This document shows, in pieces, positions 1 through 13,300 of a stretch of DNA of 64,000 bases. The stretch is from Leptoclinus maculatus (taxonomy: Eukaryota; Chordata; Actinopteri; Perciformes; Stichaeidae). Position 1 is the first letter of the stretch, and every line of letters begins with the position of its first letter. The notes under the pieces are model-generated. The model made no database searches. It was not told the origin of the DNA and saw only the letters and a program-made list of their open reading frames with translations. Where the stretch lies: assembly GCA_032191485.1 (NCBI GenBank), contig JAVDOI010000016.1, positions 11,890,759 to 11,954,758 of the forward strand, read 5' to 3'. Both the position numbers and the translations under genes were made by a program.

Positions 1-3000
1 AGGGGGTGGTGTAAATATTTTGTTATTTCAGGTTTGTAATAATTAGCCCTATAGATCCACCACAAGTGTACCATCTGGTCTACTGGCTGCATTCAATATT
101 TAGAAAGGATAGACAGCCGTCCCGCATCCTAAAGAAATCTTTCGGATCAACTCCCTCAAATGCAGGATTAGAGTTTAGAGCTTCCTCTTCACATATTTTG
201 CAAGAGGACTTTGCTCAAAGATGAAACACTACGACACGGTTGCAGAAGGCACTTTCTTGTATGAAATACAAATGAGATATATGCGGCAAGGAAGTCGTGG
301 CAGCAAACCTCAAATGAACTTATACGATGAATTGATTTAGCACATAACATCAATCCATCTGCTCAGCTAAATCTCATTTATTACAATGAAACTGGTGGCT
401 TTCTCTGCACAGACACTCTGCATTACATAAACCAGAGCAAAGGCTTGGCCTCACAACTAAATAAAAGCCCTGTCACAGTGTATTCATTGCACACTCATCA
501 AGCAAGAAAGCCCCGTTTCACTTGCTTTTAAAATGATTTTAAAAGCATTCCTCCTCCGACTACCCTCAAAGTCAACTCCAATTACATCCAGAGGATTAAA
601 GTGAGACGTCACATTTTAAGGAGCTTCGACAGGAAATCTTCAAAATTCACAGCTGCTTCTGGGGATCTTTTAACACCACTGATGCAGGTTAAACACGTAT
701 GTACGTATGTTTGACCTTTGTTTTCATCTCCATGGGGGTTTTCCTGTTCACACAGGCCTGAATGTAAATTTACATACAAATAGGACGCATGCAAATGAGA
801 TTGAGATGCAAGTTTCTATTCATGTCCTTTGTGAGTACACTTGAAGGAAACATGTCATGTTATTTTTGATTTTGTGCTCTTCCCCCCCCCCCCCCCCCAA
901 ATTGACAAAATCATTCATGTCTTAAAGTGGTAATCTCCCTCGCCCAGTGGTGAATGCTGCTGCTCTTTTGCTAAATGCACATATTTTATTAAGATGACTA
1001 TGAATCATGCACTGTGCACTAACAGCGGGGCAGACGGGACAAATCGACTGACTTTTCATCCATCACTTCAAGCAATATCCACACAAAGCAACGAGTCTCA
1101 TAGTTAACATTGCTGCATTTCTCAACACACCTTTAAAATCTTTTTTTAAGCACACAGAATAAAGCAAACTGCTTGACTGTCCAGAATAACATGATAATCC
1201 ATCTCACTGGGAGACACTGAAGAGCCAATTTGATGCTAAATGAGTTCATTATCTGTACATTTCATCCTCTACTTCTGAGTGTGAACCGTCATAATTTGCT
1301 ATCAATCGATTGACGTGTGGTCAAGTTGCATGGGGCCCTGGAGAGAAGTTCAGCTCGCTCTTAACAGAAGCTGGTAAAATATGAAAGCTTCCTCTGGGAC
1401 GTATGTACACTGCATCAGTTTTCAAAGACGCCTGTTCTGTTTCCAAGCGTGTAATGAAATTAAAGAGATGAAAGGGATTTTTATGAACTTCCCCGCCTAT
1501 GATGACACAACACAGATATTCCCCAAAGACATCATCACTAGAAACATATTTAAAGAGAAGTCAATAGGTGTCAACCATGGGCCGTTGGTTGGGTGGATTC
1601 ATCACGAGAGCACACACGAGAAGAGATAAATGCTGCGGATGAAGACAGTGAATCTTTTGGTCACAAAACAAAAGCATTTAGGGAACGCAGGACGATTCTG
1701 GGATGTGCTCAAAATTCTACCACTAAGTCTGATGTCAAAATTGATTGGTGGCGGTTCCACCTTTCCCTCAAAGCGCAAAGCCTGGCTGCATCTGACTTGA
1801 TAGTTCCAGAAGAGATGTTACGAATGTAGAAAAAAAATACAATTCCATGTTCAAATCAGAAAAAAAAAAAAACACCCCACCAGATTAGACTTCTGAATTT
1901 GGTTTTGCAGCTGACTATGTCGCAACATTTCCTCAATCTTGTTGTTTCAAAACATCGGCACACTAATACTCTGTGCCACTGTGGATGTTAAACTGGACAC
2001 AAATAAAAGAAGAAAACAGAGAGAGGCCACTGACGATTGACGCTGAAAAATGTAACTCTTTGACAGTTGGGTTGCAGGTTATTAGTGATGGGAACAGAGG
2101 TTTTGGAGCCAGGGTTACATAAACAGCGGAGTCTCTAAAAATCTGTGTGTTGATCCGCTGTGGCCCCCTGCGATTCCCTCCTCCCTTCAAAGCAGCTGCT
2201 GAAATGGGGAGCCGTACATTCACATCACAAACCCTACAGCTTTGACTCCCTTCAACAATTTACAATACTGTATCAACCACAACACACACATTTACAATCC
2301 GTTCTCTATCCTCAGCATAGCTCTTGTTAATTCTTAATATAGAAGCTTAAATAACAGCCTGCCATCGCAGCTATTCTGAAAATAAAATATTTTGAGCTGA
2401 CGTGCACTAATAAGCTTAACGTCATTGGTTACCCAGCACCAGTGATTATTCTGAGGTTATCCAGAATGCCTTAAAGTGAGCGAATATGCAACACAGTTTC
2501 AAGAGCTACAGCATATGGTTAGTTCATTCTATTTCTGCAGTGTCCATATGAAACTGAAAGAGGAATTAAGATTCCTCATTCACATTCCAGCAGCTGGTCG
2601 AGTCATAAATTCTGAATAATTAATGTATATCATATATTTTCACATTAATAAAACTGTTGTGAACTCTCAAACAATAGGAGGTAGAGTTTAAGCTTCACTG
2701 ACAAGTCTTAGTCAGCAAGATCTGGGTAAGTTTTGACTCCCAAAACTACTGCAGCAGAGCAGAAGTATTGTTATTGTCTTCATAATTCACTTTTGTATTA
2801 AATATGATTTGAAAACAGCTGTTTTTCAGTAGCTACACTGACATTTTGGCAAATGACCTCTTCTTGCTGTGGTGTCACAAGTTGACTGGTTGCCAACCGT
2901 GTTTATTCAAGCACTACTTTACTGCACTGCACAAAGTACACCTGCAGTGTAACATTTAGCTGATCAAACCAAATCATTTGTATTTGTAAGTCATCACAAC

Positions 3001-3372
3001 CAACTACTTTATTGCACCATGACATGTGTATGTGTGTTTTAATCCTACAAACATTTATAAAATAATAAAAGTTATAGAGACAAGAATATGCAAATAATGC
3101 AAATAATTGATCAATTCATTTTAATCCTTTTTTTTCCTTAAATTGCCTGAGATATGGATTACTTCAAATGCAAAGCGCTAGAATGCTGTGAAATCAGCAG
3201 CCAATTCAGTGTTGACTGCTTATGCCAAACACTGAGACATTCACTAGTCCTCTGTGCTGAGGGGGGGATTAAAGAATGCATAACATGCTTCTTTGCACAA
3301 ACATGACGCTGAGGACATCGTTGTTATGAATGACACTATGCGTGTTCAAGATGTCAAGATAGGTGATTCAGC

Positions 3373-3411
<39 letters not shown>

Positions 3412-4272
3412 AGGAGTTGTGCCTTAATGATGTCAGCGAGAAATGTTGTAAAGGTGCTCCTGCAGATCAGAGGGACTCCCAGACAAGGCAGGAATACATA
3501 ATGTAAGACTGATAATGAAGCCACTAAAGGCAGACTGAAGACCAGTTTACAGGGACCATTAACATGTTTACTGGTGGTTCATGTCTCATCTGCTCTGACA
3601 CGATGTTCTGGTATTCCAGCTGTGACTCTTGCAGACAGTGATGGGTGGAGGGTGGAGAGTGTGAGGGGGAATCCCTGCTGCAATAACAACTTAAGATTCT
3701 CCCTATGGACCAGTAAATTTAGCACAGTGTTCATCAGCACAGCATGAGTCCCCCCCCCCCCCCCCCAAAAAAAAACATTTGAAAAAAATCGATGCGTCAA
3801 TGACAGTAATTCGGACAATGCAGGTTTATTTCAGGCTACATTTGGGGTTTTTCAGCAACATCACGCGATGAAGGAAAATCATAAATAAATAATGTCATTA
3901 ATGATGTGATGCATTTGAAAATGCAGAAAATTGATTAGGATGCTGTCAGATGTCAAATTGTTTGCAGAGCTGTTGCATCGTAGGTTTAACGGTAAGTTGC
4001 GCGCTTGATTGATTCCCGTGTTGTTTTTTTTATCTCGCTCGCAGTAAGATTTTCTAAAGTTGACCCGTGTCTTAAATTAAATAGGGGGGGGGGTAAGCAT
4101 TGAGAGCAAAATATTCCGGCAGGAATCCTCTCTCCGTCAAATCAACAGAAAGACGCTTCTAAATTTAGAGTATTCTGTGAAAAGACATTACAGGCTGCAT
4201 AACAGACAACACACACACCAGCCCCGGGTTTGCGGGGTTGCAGATGTTCTAAATGATATGAACTCTCCCTAC
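1..4272. other. SLC35F3 intron, no gene seen
   Basis: This stretch lies downstream (minus sense) of the short SLC35F3 first exon and is therefore intron. I see no exon with coding character and good splice sites on either strand. It holds simple sequence only: a C run at about 883-898, an AC dinucleotide repeat at 3374-3408, a C run followed by an A run near 3750-3775, and a G run near 4084-4092. The open frames here are short and of random composition. Confidence 0.5.
3374..3408. repeat. AC dinucleotide microsatellite
   Basis: About 17 uninterrupted AC units inside SLC35F3 intronic sequence. Simple repeat seen directly. Confidence 0.95.
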
Positions 4273-4348
4273 CTTCCACTTTGGTGAGGGTGAGCACCGG
4301 ACTGTTGCAGGCGGACAGCGGGGCAACCCTTGCGGAGTGTTTCTTCAT
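4273..4348 (-). CDS. slc35f3: SLC35F3 short-isoform first coding exon
   Basis: Reads ATG at 4348-4346 and encodes 25 residues, MKKHSARVAPLSACNSPVLT followed by LTKVE, plus one base of the next codon. It closes with a splice donor (GTAGGG on the minus strand, GT at 4272-4271). The peptide matches the conserved cytosolic N-terminus of vertebrate SLC35F3 almost residue for residue, so the start codon is firm. The next coding exon is outside the window. The frame stays open upstream of the ATG, but that part has no family resemblance and should be 5' UTR. The exon ends in phase 1, the same as the upstream alternative exon at 29311-29525. Confidence 0.85.
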
Positions 4349-7300
4349 GACGATGAGCTCGGATGGGCTGAGCTCTAAACCGCTTCGACTACATCCCTGA
4401 AGCTGATTTGGTGCAGACACCAGACCACTTGATGGGACCCTTGTTGTTCCTAGAGCCGGTCTCCTGCTCTCTGTCCCCCCGCATCCATCCAACTCCCCTC
4501 TTGATGATGGGTTTTTTTTTGTCCTACCTCTGTCGTATCCCCCCACCCCCCTTCCTCCACTTGCCTTCCCCTCCTCAAATCTGCTGTATTCAGTGCGTCC
4601 TGGCTGGTCTCTCCTCACGTACAGTTTGGCAATTGCTGCAATTCGCCAACGTCAGACATCCATCAGTCCCCCTTACAGCATCACCACCACCTCCCACCTC
4701 CCAACACCCACCAACCTCCCTCCGTCCCGAGGCAGGTGTGCCCGGCTGTCCGAGCCCCCGTGGCTGTGGTCCCGCCTGGGCAGCGTGCAGGCAACAGACT
4801 CTGTGACAGATATGATGGAAGCAATGCAGTACGGTGTGTGTTTGTGTGGGGCGGTAGAGGTAGTTCAATAAATTATTATGAAACGAACTAATCCTTTATT
4901 TTATCAAGGTACCGTGTGGAATCTCCAAAATTAACACTAACTGAGGGTCCCTATTTTTCTTTTTTATGCTAATGAATTTTGGTTTATGGCATTTTTTTAC
5001 ACCCAGCTGAACAGAACAGCTTTTATTTTTTTATTTTTAAACACTACATTTGTGAAAATGTAGTAGAATATTTAGTTGTATTTTTGTTTGTTTCACCCAT
5101 TCCCACTCATTAATATTAACCGGAAGTTTTGCAGCGCGGTTCGCGAACAGGACATGGAGGTCCGCTATTTCAATCGAGCTCCTTTCCTCCGATTGATTTG
5201 CAAAAAAAGTCGAGAAACAGTACAAAGTCAAAACAGTTGTTGTAGTCGAGCAGTTATCAGATAATGGTGAACCGGTTCCCCTGCCTGCACAAGCCACACG
5301 CTTCGGTGAGTTAACGCAAGTTTCACGGTTGTATTTCGCTGGTTTGGAGACGTCCCAACTTTGCTTTACTGAGAGAGTAATTTTTGTAGGTTTAATGTTT
5401 ATTGTGTAAGATATTATTGCTTACTCAATATTGGCTAAGCTGAATTATACTTTTCTGTCTGATATTTGTATATGCTTCGTATATTTTGTAAGAACAACTT
5501 AAGTTCTATTATTATTTGAAAATTGTGTAATTTAAACTACAGAGTAACTATTATTATTTTCAATATGTTTTTATAGGTTTTTGCATTGAGTCAGGGCATA
5601 CTTTAATGATGTTATATTATTGAGTATGATGTACAACATAAGAGAAACGTTCATGAAATATCAAGCAGTTCAGAGACTATTAGCCTGTTTGTAATTGCAG
5701 GTCGGGTCTTTTATTGAGTGAGGTCCAGTGAGGAAGATCCTCAGAAATTGTGAAGAATAATCAACGTGCGGTTTACGGAGTTGAAAGACAAGCTTCTGAA
5801 AATGTCTTCAAGGTCAAGTCAAACTTAATTATCCCACCAGGGTACATTTGGTTGCAGCCAGGTATAGATTCTTTATGAAAACATAATGACATAATGCAAC
5901 AATCTTTACAAATCGCAGGAGCAAACACTATAAAGGCGAGATCACTTCAAATGAAGTGCAAAAAACGTCTGAATGCAGAATGTATTACGTGCTTAGGTGC
6001 CGAGATCACATGTGTACATTCAGGCTACTAATTGGTGTGCAAACAACAGATGCATTGTATTTTTTTTGTCCTCTGAGCAGGAACTGTGTATCCACAGCCT
6101 GAAGGTAGCTCAAACTCAGGGCAGTCCAATATGTCCTTGGCCTTCCTTAGGACCTGCCACAGCTGACTTAGCCCAATAACTTTGCTGGCCACTTTGACAA
6201 GCTGGCCAAGCCTATTGGCCAAATTCAGGTTCCCAAAGCACACCCACAATACAGAAAGACGGAACAGACTCAATGGAATTATTCTGTTGAACAGAGTCAA
6301 CATTGTAGTGCACACATTAAAAGAGTTCATTTTTCTCAAGGAGTACAGGCGTTGTTGAATTTTTTTAGAAATTGCATGTACCCTTTGGTTTGGTTTCAAA
6401 CACAGTACCGAAAACTTGTGATTTTCCACCAAGTCAATTTTATTCCTCTACTGGTGCATGACTTTGTTCACTTTGTTCAGAATCATCGGCTTTATAATGT
6501 GTCTGGTCGGCTATTTACTTTGACAGCTGTTTGTGCAAACAATATAAAGGAGGGCAGACAGGACACATCCTTGAGTTGAACCAGTGGAAGAGTGAAGCTT
6601 GTTAGAAAAGACACCAAGTTAATGGTGTCCTTTCTAACAAGCTTCACTCTTCCACACATTCGGACTGGTCTGTCAAAGAGTCTAGAATCCATCCAGTGAC
6701 GTTAGGGTCAAGATTCAAATCGAAAAGAAGTTTCTCTGCAAGCAGATATAGTTGGATAGTATTAAAATCAGAGGTCAAACCTACAAACAGAAGCCTGGCA
6801 AGGTGAAGATACAGGTAGTTCATTAAGGTCAGGGTGGCAGGGTTGCTTTTTGCTACTGATGACACATGACACTATATGTAATCTCCTAAACTCTTTAAAA
6901 AATGCATTTATCTGGCAAATGAATAACCCTATTTGAGGATTAAATGTTTTGAATATTTTAATTGTTTTGCCCAGTTGGGTGGACATTAAATGCAGATTTG
7001 AAATGGGATTTATAATACAAAAAAAAGTTGAATTGAGTGAAGGTCAGTAGGGAGATAAAAAAGAAAAATGCAACTTCAAATTTAAGTCCATTTATAGTGA
7101 ATATTTACCTCATATTATCATTCTCATTTTATTTTAGTTACCATGATAAAAGTATGTAAGATTAACATGACAAAGACTGAATTACTCTACTGTGTACCAT
7201 GTCTGTGTGTGTGTGTGTAGTCTAATCGTCAGGGTTTGCAATTTAGTGCAAATCGACGCATAAAGATTAGAGATGCACCCGTCCTGCTTTTTCTGTCCTA

Positions 7301-10300
7301 CAGACTGTCCTATAACTCCAAATACACCTCTTCTATTGCTGTGCTTTACTTCACTACTGCCATGATCAGACTCTACATTAGTACCTAAGCTGTTCAGAGT
7401 TTCCTGTCGGCTATGGTTTGTTGAGTGATTGAGACCTGCGCCCCAGCTGACTGACTGACCTGAGTCACAGTCCTGATAGCTTTCACTTTCACATCACCCT
7501 TTACATGGCCTGTCTCTGACTTTGCCAAAGTCATCAAAAGTCCCAATTGTACTGGTAAGTGTTGACGTTGACGCTCATTCATGAGGTACTGAAAACATTG
7601 TTGATTGTCTTTCTAACAACCGAAGAAATTGATTTTGAAACCAGAAGTGACAATTTAAAGCTTCACATCGAGTTTCATAATACTTTTTAAACTGAGAGCT
7701 GTCCAGCTCACTTTGTGTTAGAAGACATTGGGCCTGAAATCCTCTCTCTATGTCTTTAATATGTCATTCTGCATGTCACTTGTGTTTTACACCCGAGGAG
7801 CCGTCGTACACAAACACATAATCCATCGGAGGATAGAAGACCGCTGTCGGTGTTGCAAATTGAACTGCTCAGTATTGATCTGCAAATGCCTGTGCTGTCC
7901 CTGTGACCCTACATCAATGTCTTTAAAGACATAAATGTGAGTGTGTCTGTCTGCAGTGGTTCTGCATGCATGTGTGTGTGTTTGTAAAAACAGCTGAATG
8001 TGAGCATGCCTAAAGTAAGCTGCACTGAATAATTCACTGCTTAGACTCTACCTCACACTCAAGCCCTGCCTAACTAGGACAGGAAGCTCTAAAAAAGACT
8101 CTGCCCACACCCACTCTGGCGTCCCTCAGCAACCAAATCCACTGGATACGTTACTATTTTCCGTTGCTTCCCACTCCTGTGTTTGGCTTTGAAAAGGGTA
8201 AATGTCAAGAACAGTGGATTTCAGCTAATTGATGAAGTGCAAGAGCTCACTTTGAACAAACTAAAAGAGCAGCCCAGGGTGTTTGATGGATAAACAGTAT
8301 AAACACGTCACCTACATGCATTTTATTGTGCATCTTGGTGAACATGTCACGTTTTTTTTCTGTCTGTGTGTGTGTGTGTGTGTGTGAGAGTAAGTCCCAT
8401 TTGGGCACTGCAGCTGCCAGCTGTCACTTGAAACTAATGTTGTCAATTTTCAGCTTATATGGTAAGAAGATTCAGTTGGAGTGCGCATGCTATTATTGAT
8501 AGACAAGACAGGGGGGTGGAAATAGGTGGAGCGGGTGAGATCATTAAAAGATCCCAGTCAGTGACTCATAGACTTTTATCTGTGAACACGGAGGAGGATC
8601 AAACCAGTCCATGCTCTTGAGAGGCCACATGACAACGCTCTCTTTCTAACACACGTACTGTATATGAATAGGGATAAGCGTGTGTGAGCAATAAAGAAGT
8701 GTAAAAAGGTTGCCGCATTGGCACAGCTTTTTGAATCGGTATTTCTACCCAGAGACTGATGGGAAGTAGACCCGAGAGGCGATAATTCTTCTATGCACAG
8801 AGGGACGTACTAGTGCGCTCCAAAGAGATGCTGTTCTTCAATGTTTATTCATGCTGAATAATGAGTGAGCTACATTAGCCGTTTTTCAGGTCAAACGTTC
8901 TTTAACTGCACCAATCAGTGCTGCTATTATGTTCCTACTGATGGTCGAAATCAACCAGAATTAGAAATGGGGTACTGGAACATTAGGGGATATGGCATTC
9001 GAAACAATGTTGCTGTTGGGTACCTATGGAGGAAAATGTGGTGGCTATATACAGAAGAGACATATACATTATGAAAATGTTTCCTTGTAGCCAGCAAAAA
9101 GGCTATAACAAGACATTTGTATGAAGTTGATCCTCCAGGGAAACAGTAATGACTTAGTATTGCTCAGGAAATGTTTTTTTGGGCAATTTCACCTTTATTG
9201 GATAGCTGAGAAAGACAGACTGTAAACCGGGAGAGACAGGGGTATGACAAGGTGAACAAGGGTCACCACACCTGCTGAAATTGAACCGGTGACATTGCAG
9301 TTAGTGCTGTTACCATTCGGCTATCAGGACATTACTAAGGGAATTACTTTTGATAGAAATTGGGGATATGGATCTTTTATAAGAAACAAGAACCATAAAA
9401 CGAATATATAACTGTATATATGGAATAATAGGAAATGAGTGTATCAAGTTCAAGTTACCGCTATGTTGCTGTTACATATTGTTGTTTAAAAATCCGAAAA
9501 TCAATGCTGTATGCTCACAATTACTCACAAGCCATCCAATAGTTGTTAAGACATTTCACTCAAAACCTTGTGATGGCGCTAGAAGAAATGTCAGAGGATC
9601 ACTAAAGTCAAAAGGATTTATCCTTTTTATCCTGTACACATCTTTTTCCCAATCCATCTCATAGAGATATTTTACTGGATACGTGAAAACTTTGACCTGC
9701 TGGTGGTGCTAGACGGAAAGTTATGTTTAATGGATAACAATATTGCAAAGAATAAATTACTGTGTAAGAATGTGCACTCTTAATTTAATTCTAACACCAA
9801 CTTCGTCCGGGGATAAAGCCTTGATAGTTCCAGCTACCTGATACATTATTTTTTCACCCCTTTCACATTCACAAATCAGCTGTTTGCTGTAAACCTACAG
9901 AGCCGGATGGAAAGGAGGATAATGAGGTAATCTGAAATCTATTCTATTGATTAAGCATAAAAGTGCTTCAGCTGCAAATCAGACTGCACGGAGCACTTGA
10001 ACGTGGAAAATGATTGACCTTGAGTGCTAAAAGGTGTGTGTAAGAGTAAATGATGTATTGCAGTCTGATATAATTTAACCAATACTGCCAATGTGAGTAA
10101 ACAGGCCCCGCTTAATTTGTGTACAGCAGCTTTTTGGTAAAGACTGTCTGCGCTGTAGCAGTTGCCTCTTTGCCAAAACATTAACATATTTGTTATTGGC
10201 ATTTCATATCCAATGAAACAACTAATCCTGATTTAAGAGAAATCAATTCCTTGTCTAACACCAATAACAGCTACTCAATGTGATCCTTACTCCATTACTA

Positions 10301-13300
10301 ATAATGAGATTTGGAGACACTCCTGGCCAAGACATCATGAGAGCAGAACATGTCTGCCCATAAAGGAGGTGGTGTAATTCCTGGTATAATTTCTCTGGGA
10401 GTTACAAATACTACTAGTTATTTGTATTGTTTTAACAGCAGACACTATGTTTCCAAGACAAATTTCCTTCGGGACAATAAAGTCTATCTTATCTTATCTT
10501 ATCAACGTATCTACCTTGAAACATTGAATATGTTAAAATGCTGCTATGCTATTAGCCATGCTAGCAGTGTGGCTCCAGGGATGGCAATGTCGCTGAGTTT
10601 TTCGGCCCACCAATTTGGTCTTGACTGAAATATATCAACAGCTATCATATGGATTGCAGTGACATTAGGTACAGAGATTCATGTTCCCCAGAGGATGGAA
10701 TCCACAGACTTTGATGATCCCCAGACTTTTTCTTCTTGTACCACCATGATGGTGACTTTTAAATTTCTAGTGAAACGTCTAGACAACTATGGAATGGACT
10801 CATATACTGTATATAAGAGGTGGACTTAGTCACCGTGACGTTATCTATCGGTTTGTACAGTTTTGAAGCCTTGACTTTGGCATTTTGGCCATCGCCATCT
10901 TGGTTTTTGCAACCAGAGGTGACTCAGGAAGATGGAGCTAAGTACAATTTAACGCTGAATAAGACCAACGGTTACAATTAACTTTCATGAACTGAAAACT
11001 GTGAAAGGGTTAACGTTCTAAGACAAAAACACAGACAACTCCCAGACCGGACAACACTGTAGCGATCTATGAATCACAAGGTAGCCACGCCCTAAAGCTT
11101 TACTGTCTATTTTACTCTCGATGGAGCCATCATTTACTAAATGAACATCATGCTGCGTTGAGGAAGACTTGAAACTAGAGATTGAGACCATAAACTCATG
11201 TTTACATTGTTTACTGAGGGAATAAGTAAAGTGAGAAGTATGGTCATTTTCTCATAGACCTCTATACAAGCTGACTTCTTTTGCAATCAAATGAGTTGCC
11301 CTCTGCTGTGAGGTGACTTTGGAAATACTCTGACTTTTCTTCTAGTGCATCGATCTGGATACAAATTTTCCATCATTCAGTTAAATATCTCAACATTTAC
11401 CTTTTAGAATGGCATAAATAATTGTACAGACATGGACATATTTCGATCATCTTTGTACTTTGTGTTTAGTGCTTATTAGCAAATGTTGTCGTCATTGTGA
11501 TGCATTTAACTCAAAGCAACGCTCACAGAGATGCTAGCATGGCTGCAAACTCTTAATTTTGTTGTACAATGGCACTTTCAATAACGTTCTAGTTTTTCTA
11601 AACTTTTCCCAGCTCTAAAATCAACAGATATTATCAAGTTTCGCAGTATGAGTAAAGCAGATGAGGTTATGTACACAGAAAATGAAATGGGTCAATTCAT
11701 TTTAATATTACTATGAATATTAATGGTGCAGTGATTATAATTCATATCAAATATTGACAGCATCCTCTATTCAGTAAACTAAAAAGAGGATTTCAGTGTT
11801 TGCTTCTTTCTGAAACAATAATAATAAGTGAATTTCTAATCTTCTCTGAAGCATCTCTTCCTCCACTGTTCCAGCACAGGTCACTTCTGGCTCCTTCTTA
11901 GCAGGTAGCGGGGGGTTCATTACGGAAGTGAAGAGGAGTCTGTCTCGCTGTCCTCACACTTGATAACTCCCCTGGCATGAGAAAGGATAAGGGGGGGGGG
12001 GGGTAGGTGACATGGAGTCCTAAATAACAGCTTGTTTCAAGTACCAGAAAGGTCAAATCAAATTAACTTTCCCTCTTCCAGGGCCCAACACATCTTCAGA
12101 GCAGACACAGCTCATCTGTAGAGGCAGGCGGCTGTCAAGGTACTGCATCCAACAGCAGTATATTGGATTAATGGCCTTGGCGGGTTCCCCTGAGGTGTAG
12201 GAGGGAGAAAACAGTTGCCAAAACATTCTCCCCATTTTAGATACATTACAGAGCTACATGGTGGGGAACACTTACATTGATCTTTCATTTACGTGTGTAA
12301 CCTTACACTATAGAAATGCTGCGATATTGTGACTGATGCCAAAACTGCGATAATCATAATAGTGGATCATTAACGTATAATGTAGGCGGATGTTTCCACA
12401 TAAAAGTCACTCATCACAAGGATTTTTTATTTATCTTTTGCAAAGCACCCCCCTGTTGTCTGGGGGTAAATTAATACCTCCCTGCATTATTGTAATATAA
12501 ATCCACTCCATGACAAGAGCAGCAATAAATTATATTGATGTGATGTTATAAACGTTGATAGTCTCCCCTATGAGACTTTCTAGTGATGTTGTTGTTGTCC
12601 GCAGTGGTTGGCAATGTATGATGAACACTGGAAAAACAAATCAATTCCATTAAAGAAACAGTGAACAGTGGAACAAACTATATTTGTATGTCTTTGTTGT
12701 TAGTCTGAAGATGCTACAAGATTAACAAAAATGTTGGATGTCATCAGTACACATAGATTACTTTAGGGCTGCAGTGTTTCCCCTAGGTTTACAGCTTTGG
12801 GGGGGGCGGACACCGACACAAACACTTAACGGAATCATGGTGTTCATGTGTTTCATTTAATGACAGCAGTCAATGTAACAACTGAACAATTATTTGAACT
12901 GTACATTGAACTAAACATCGGAACATTTCTTTTTATGACAATTATCCACAAAGTGTGCAGCTTTTGTCACTACAGTTTATCTTTCTGGGCTTCTGGAAGA
13001 ACATTTCCAGAGCCTCTTGATATTTATTTATGCATGTATGTAATGTATGTATTTATTTATTTACTTACTTACCAAGATCAGTCTTGTACAGCCAGGGGGA
13101 GTATTTCCCCTCTGACAGCCAAGCTGGGTCAAAACCTGTCATCCGGTGGTGACTGGACTTTAGCTGTTTGGGGGGGGGGGGGGGGGGGGGGGCAGGGCAG
13201 GGCGTGCAGCACTTGGTCTCTTTCCTGTACTTAGCGAAGCGCGCTCTCTGTCCGCTGGTGTGCTCACCTGTGTATGCGCGCATGTGTCTGTGTGTGTCTG

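Noticed and set aside
4408..4871. Overlapping frames on both strands upstream of the short SLC35F3 exon
   Set aside because: Pro-rich translations of pyrimidine-rich sequence without conservation; better explained as 5' UTR and promoter.
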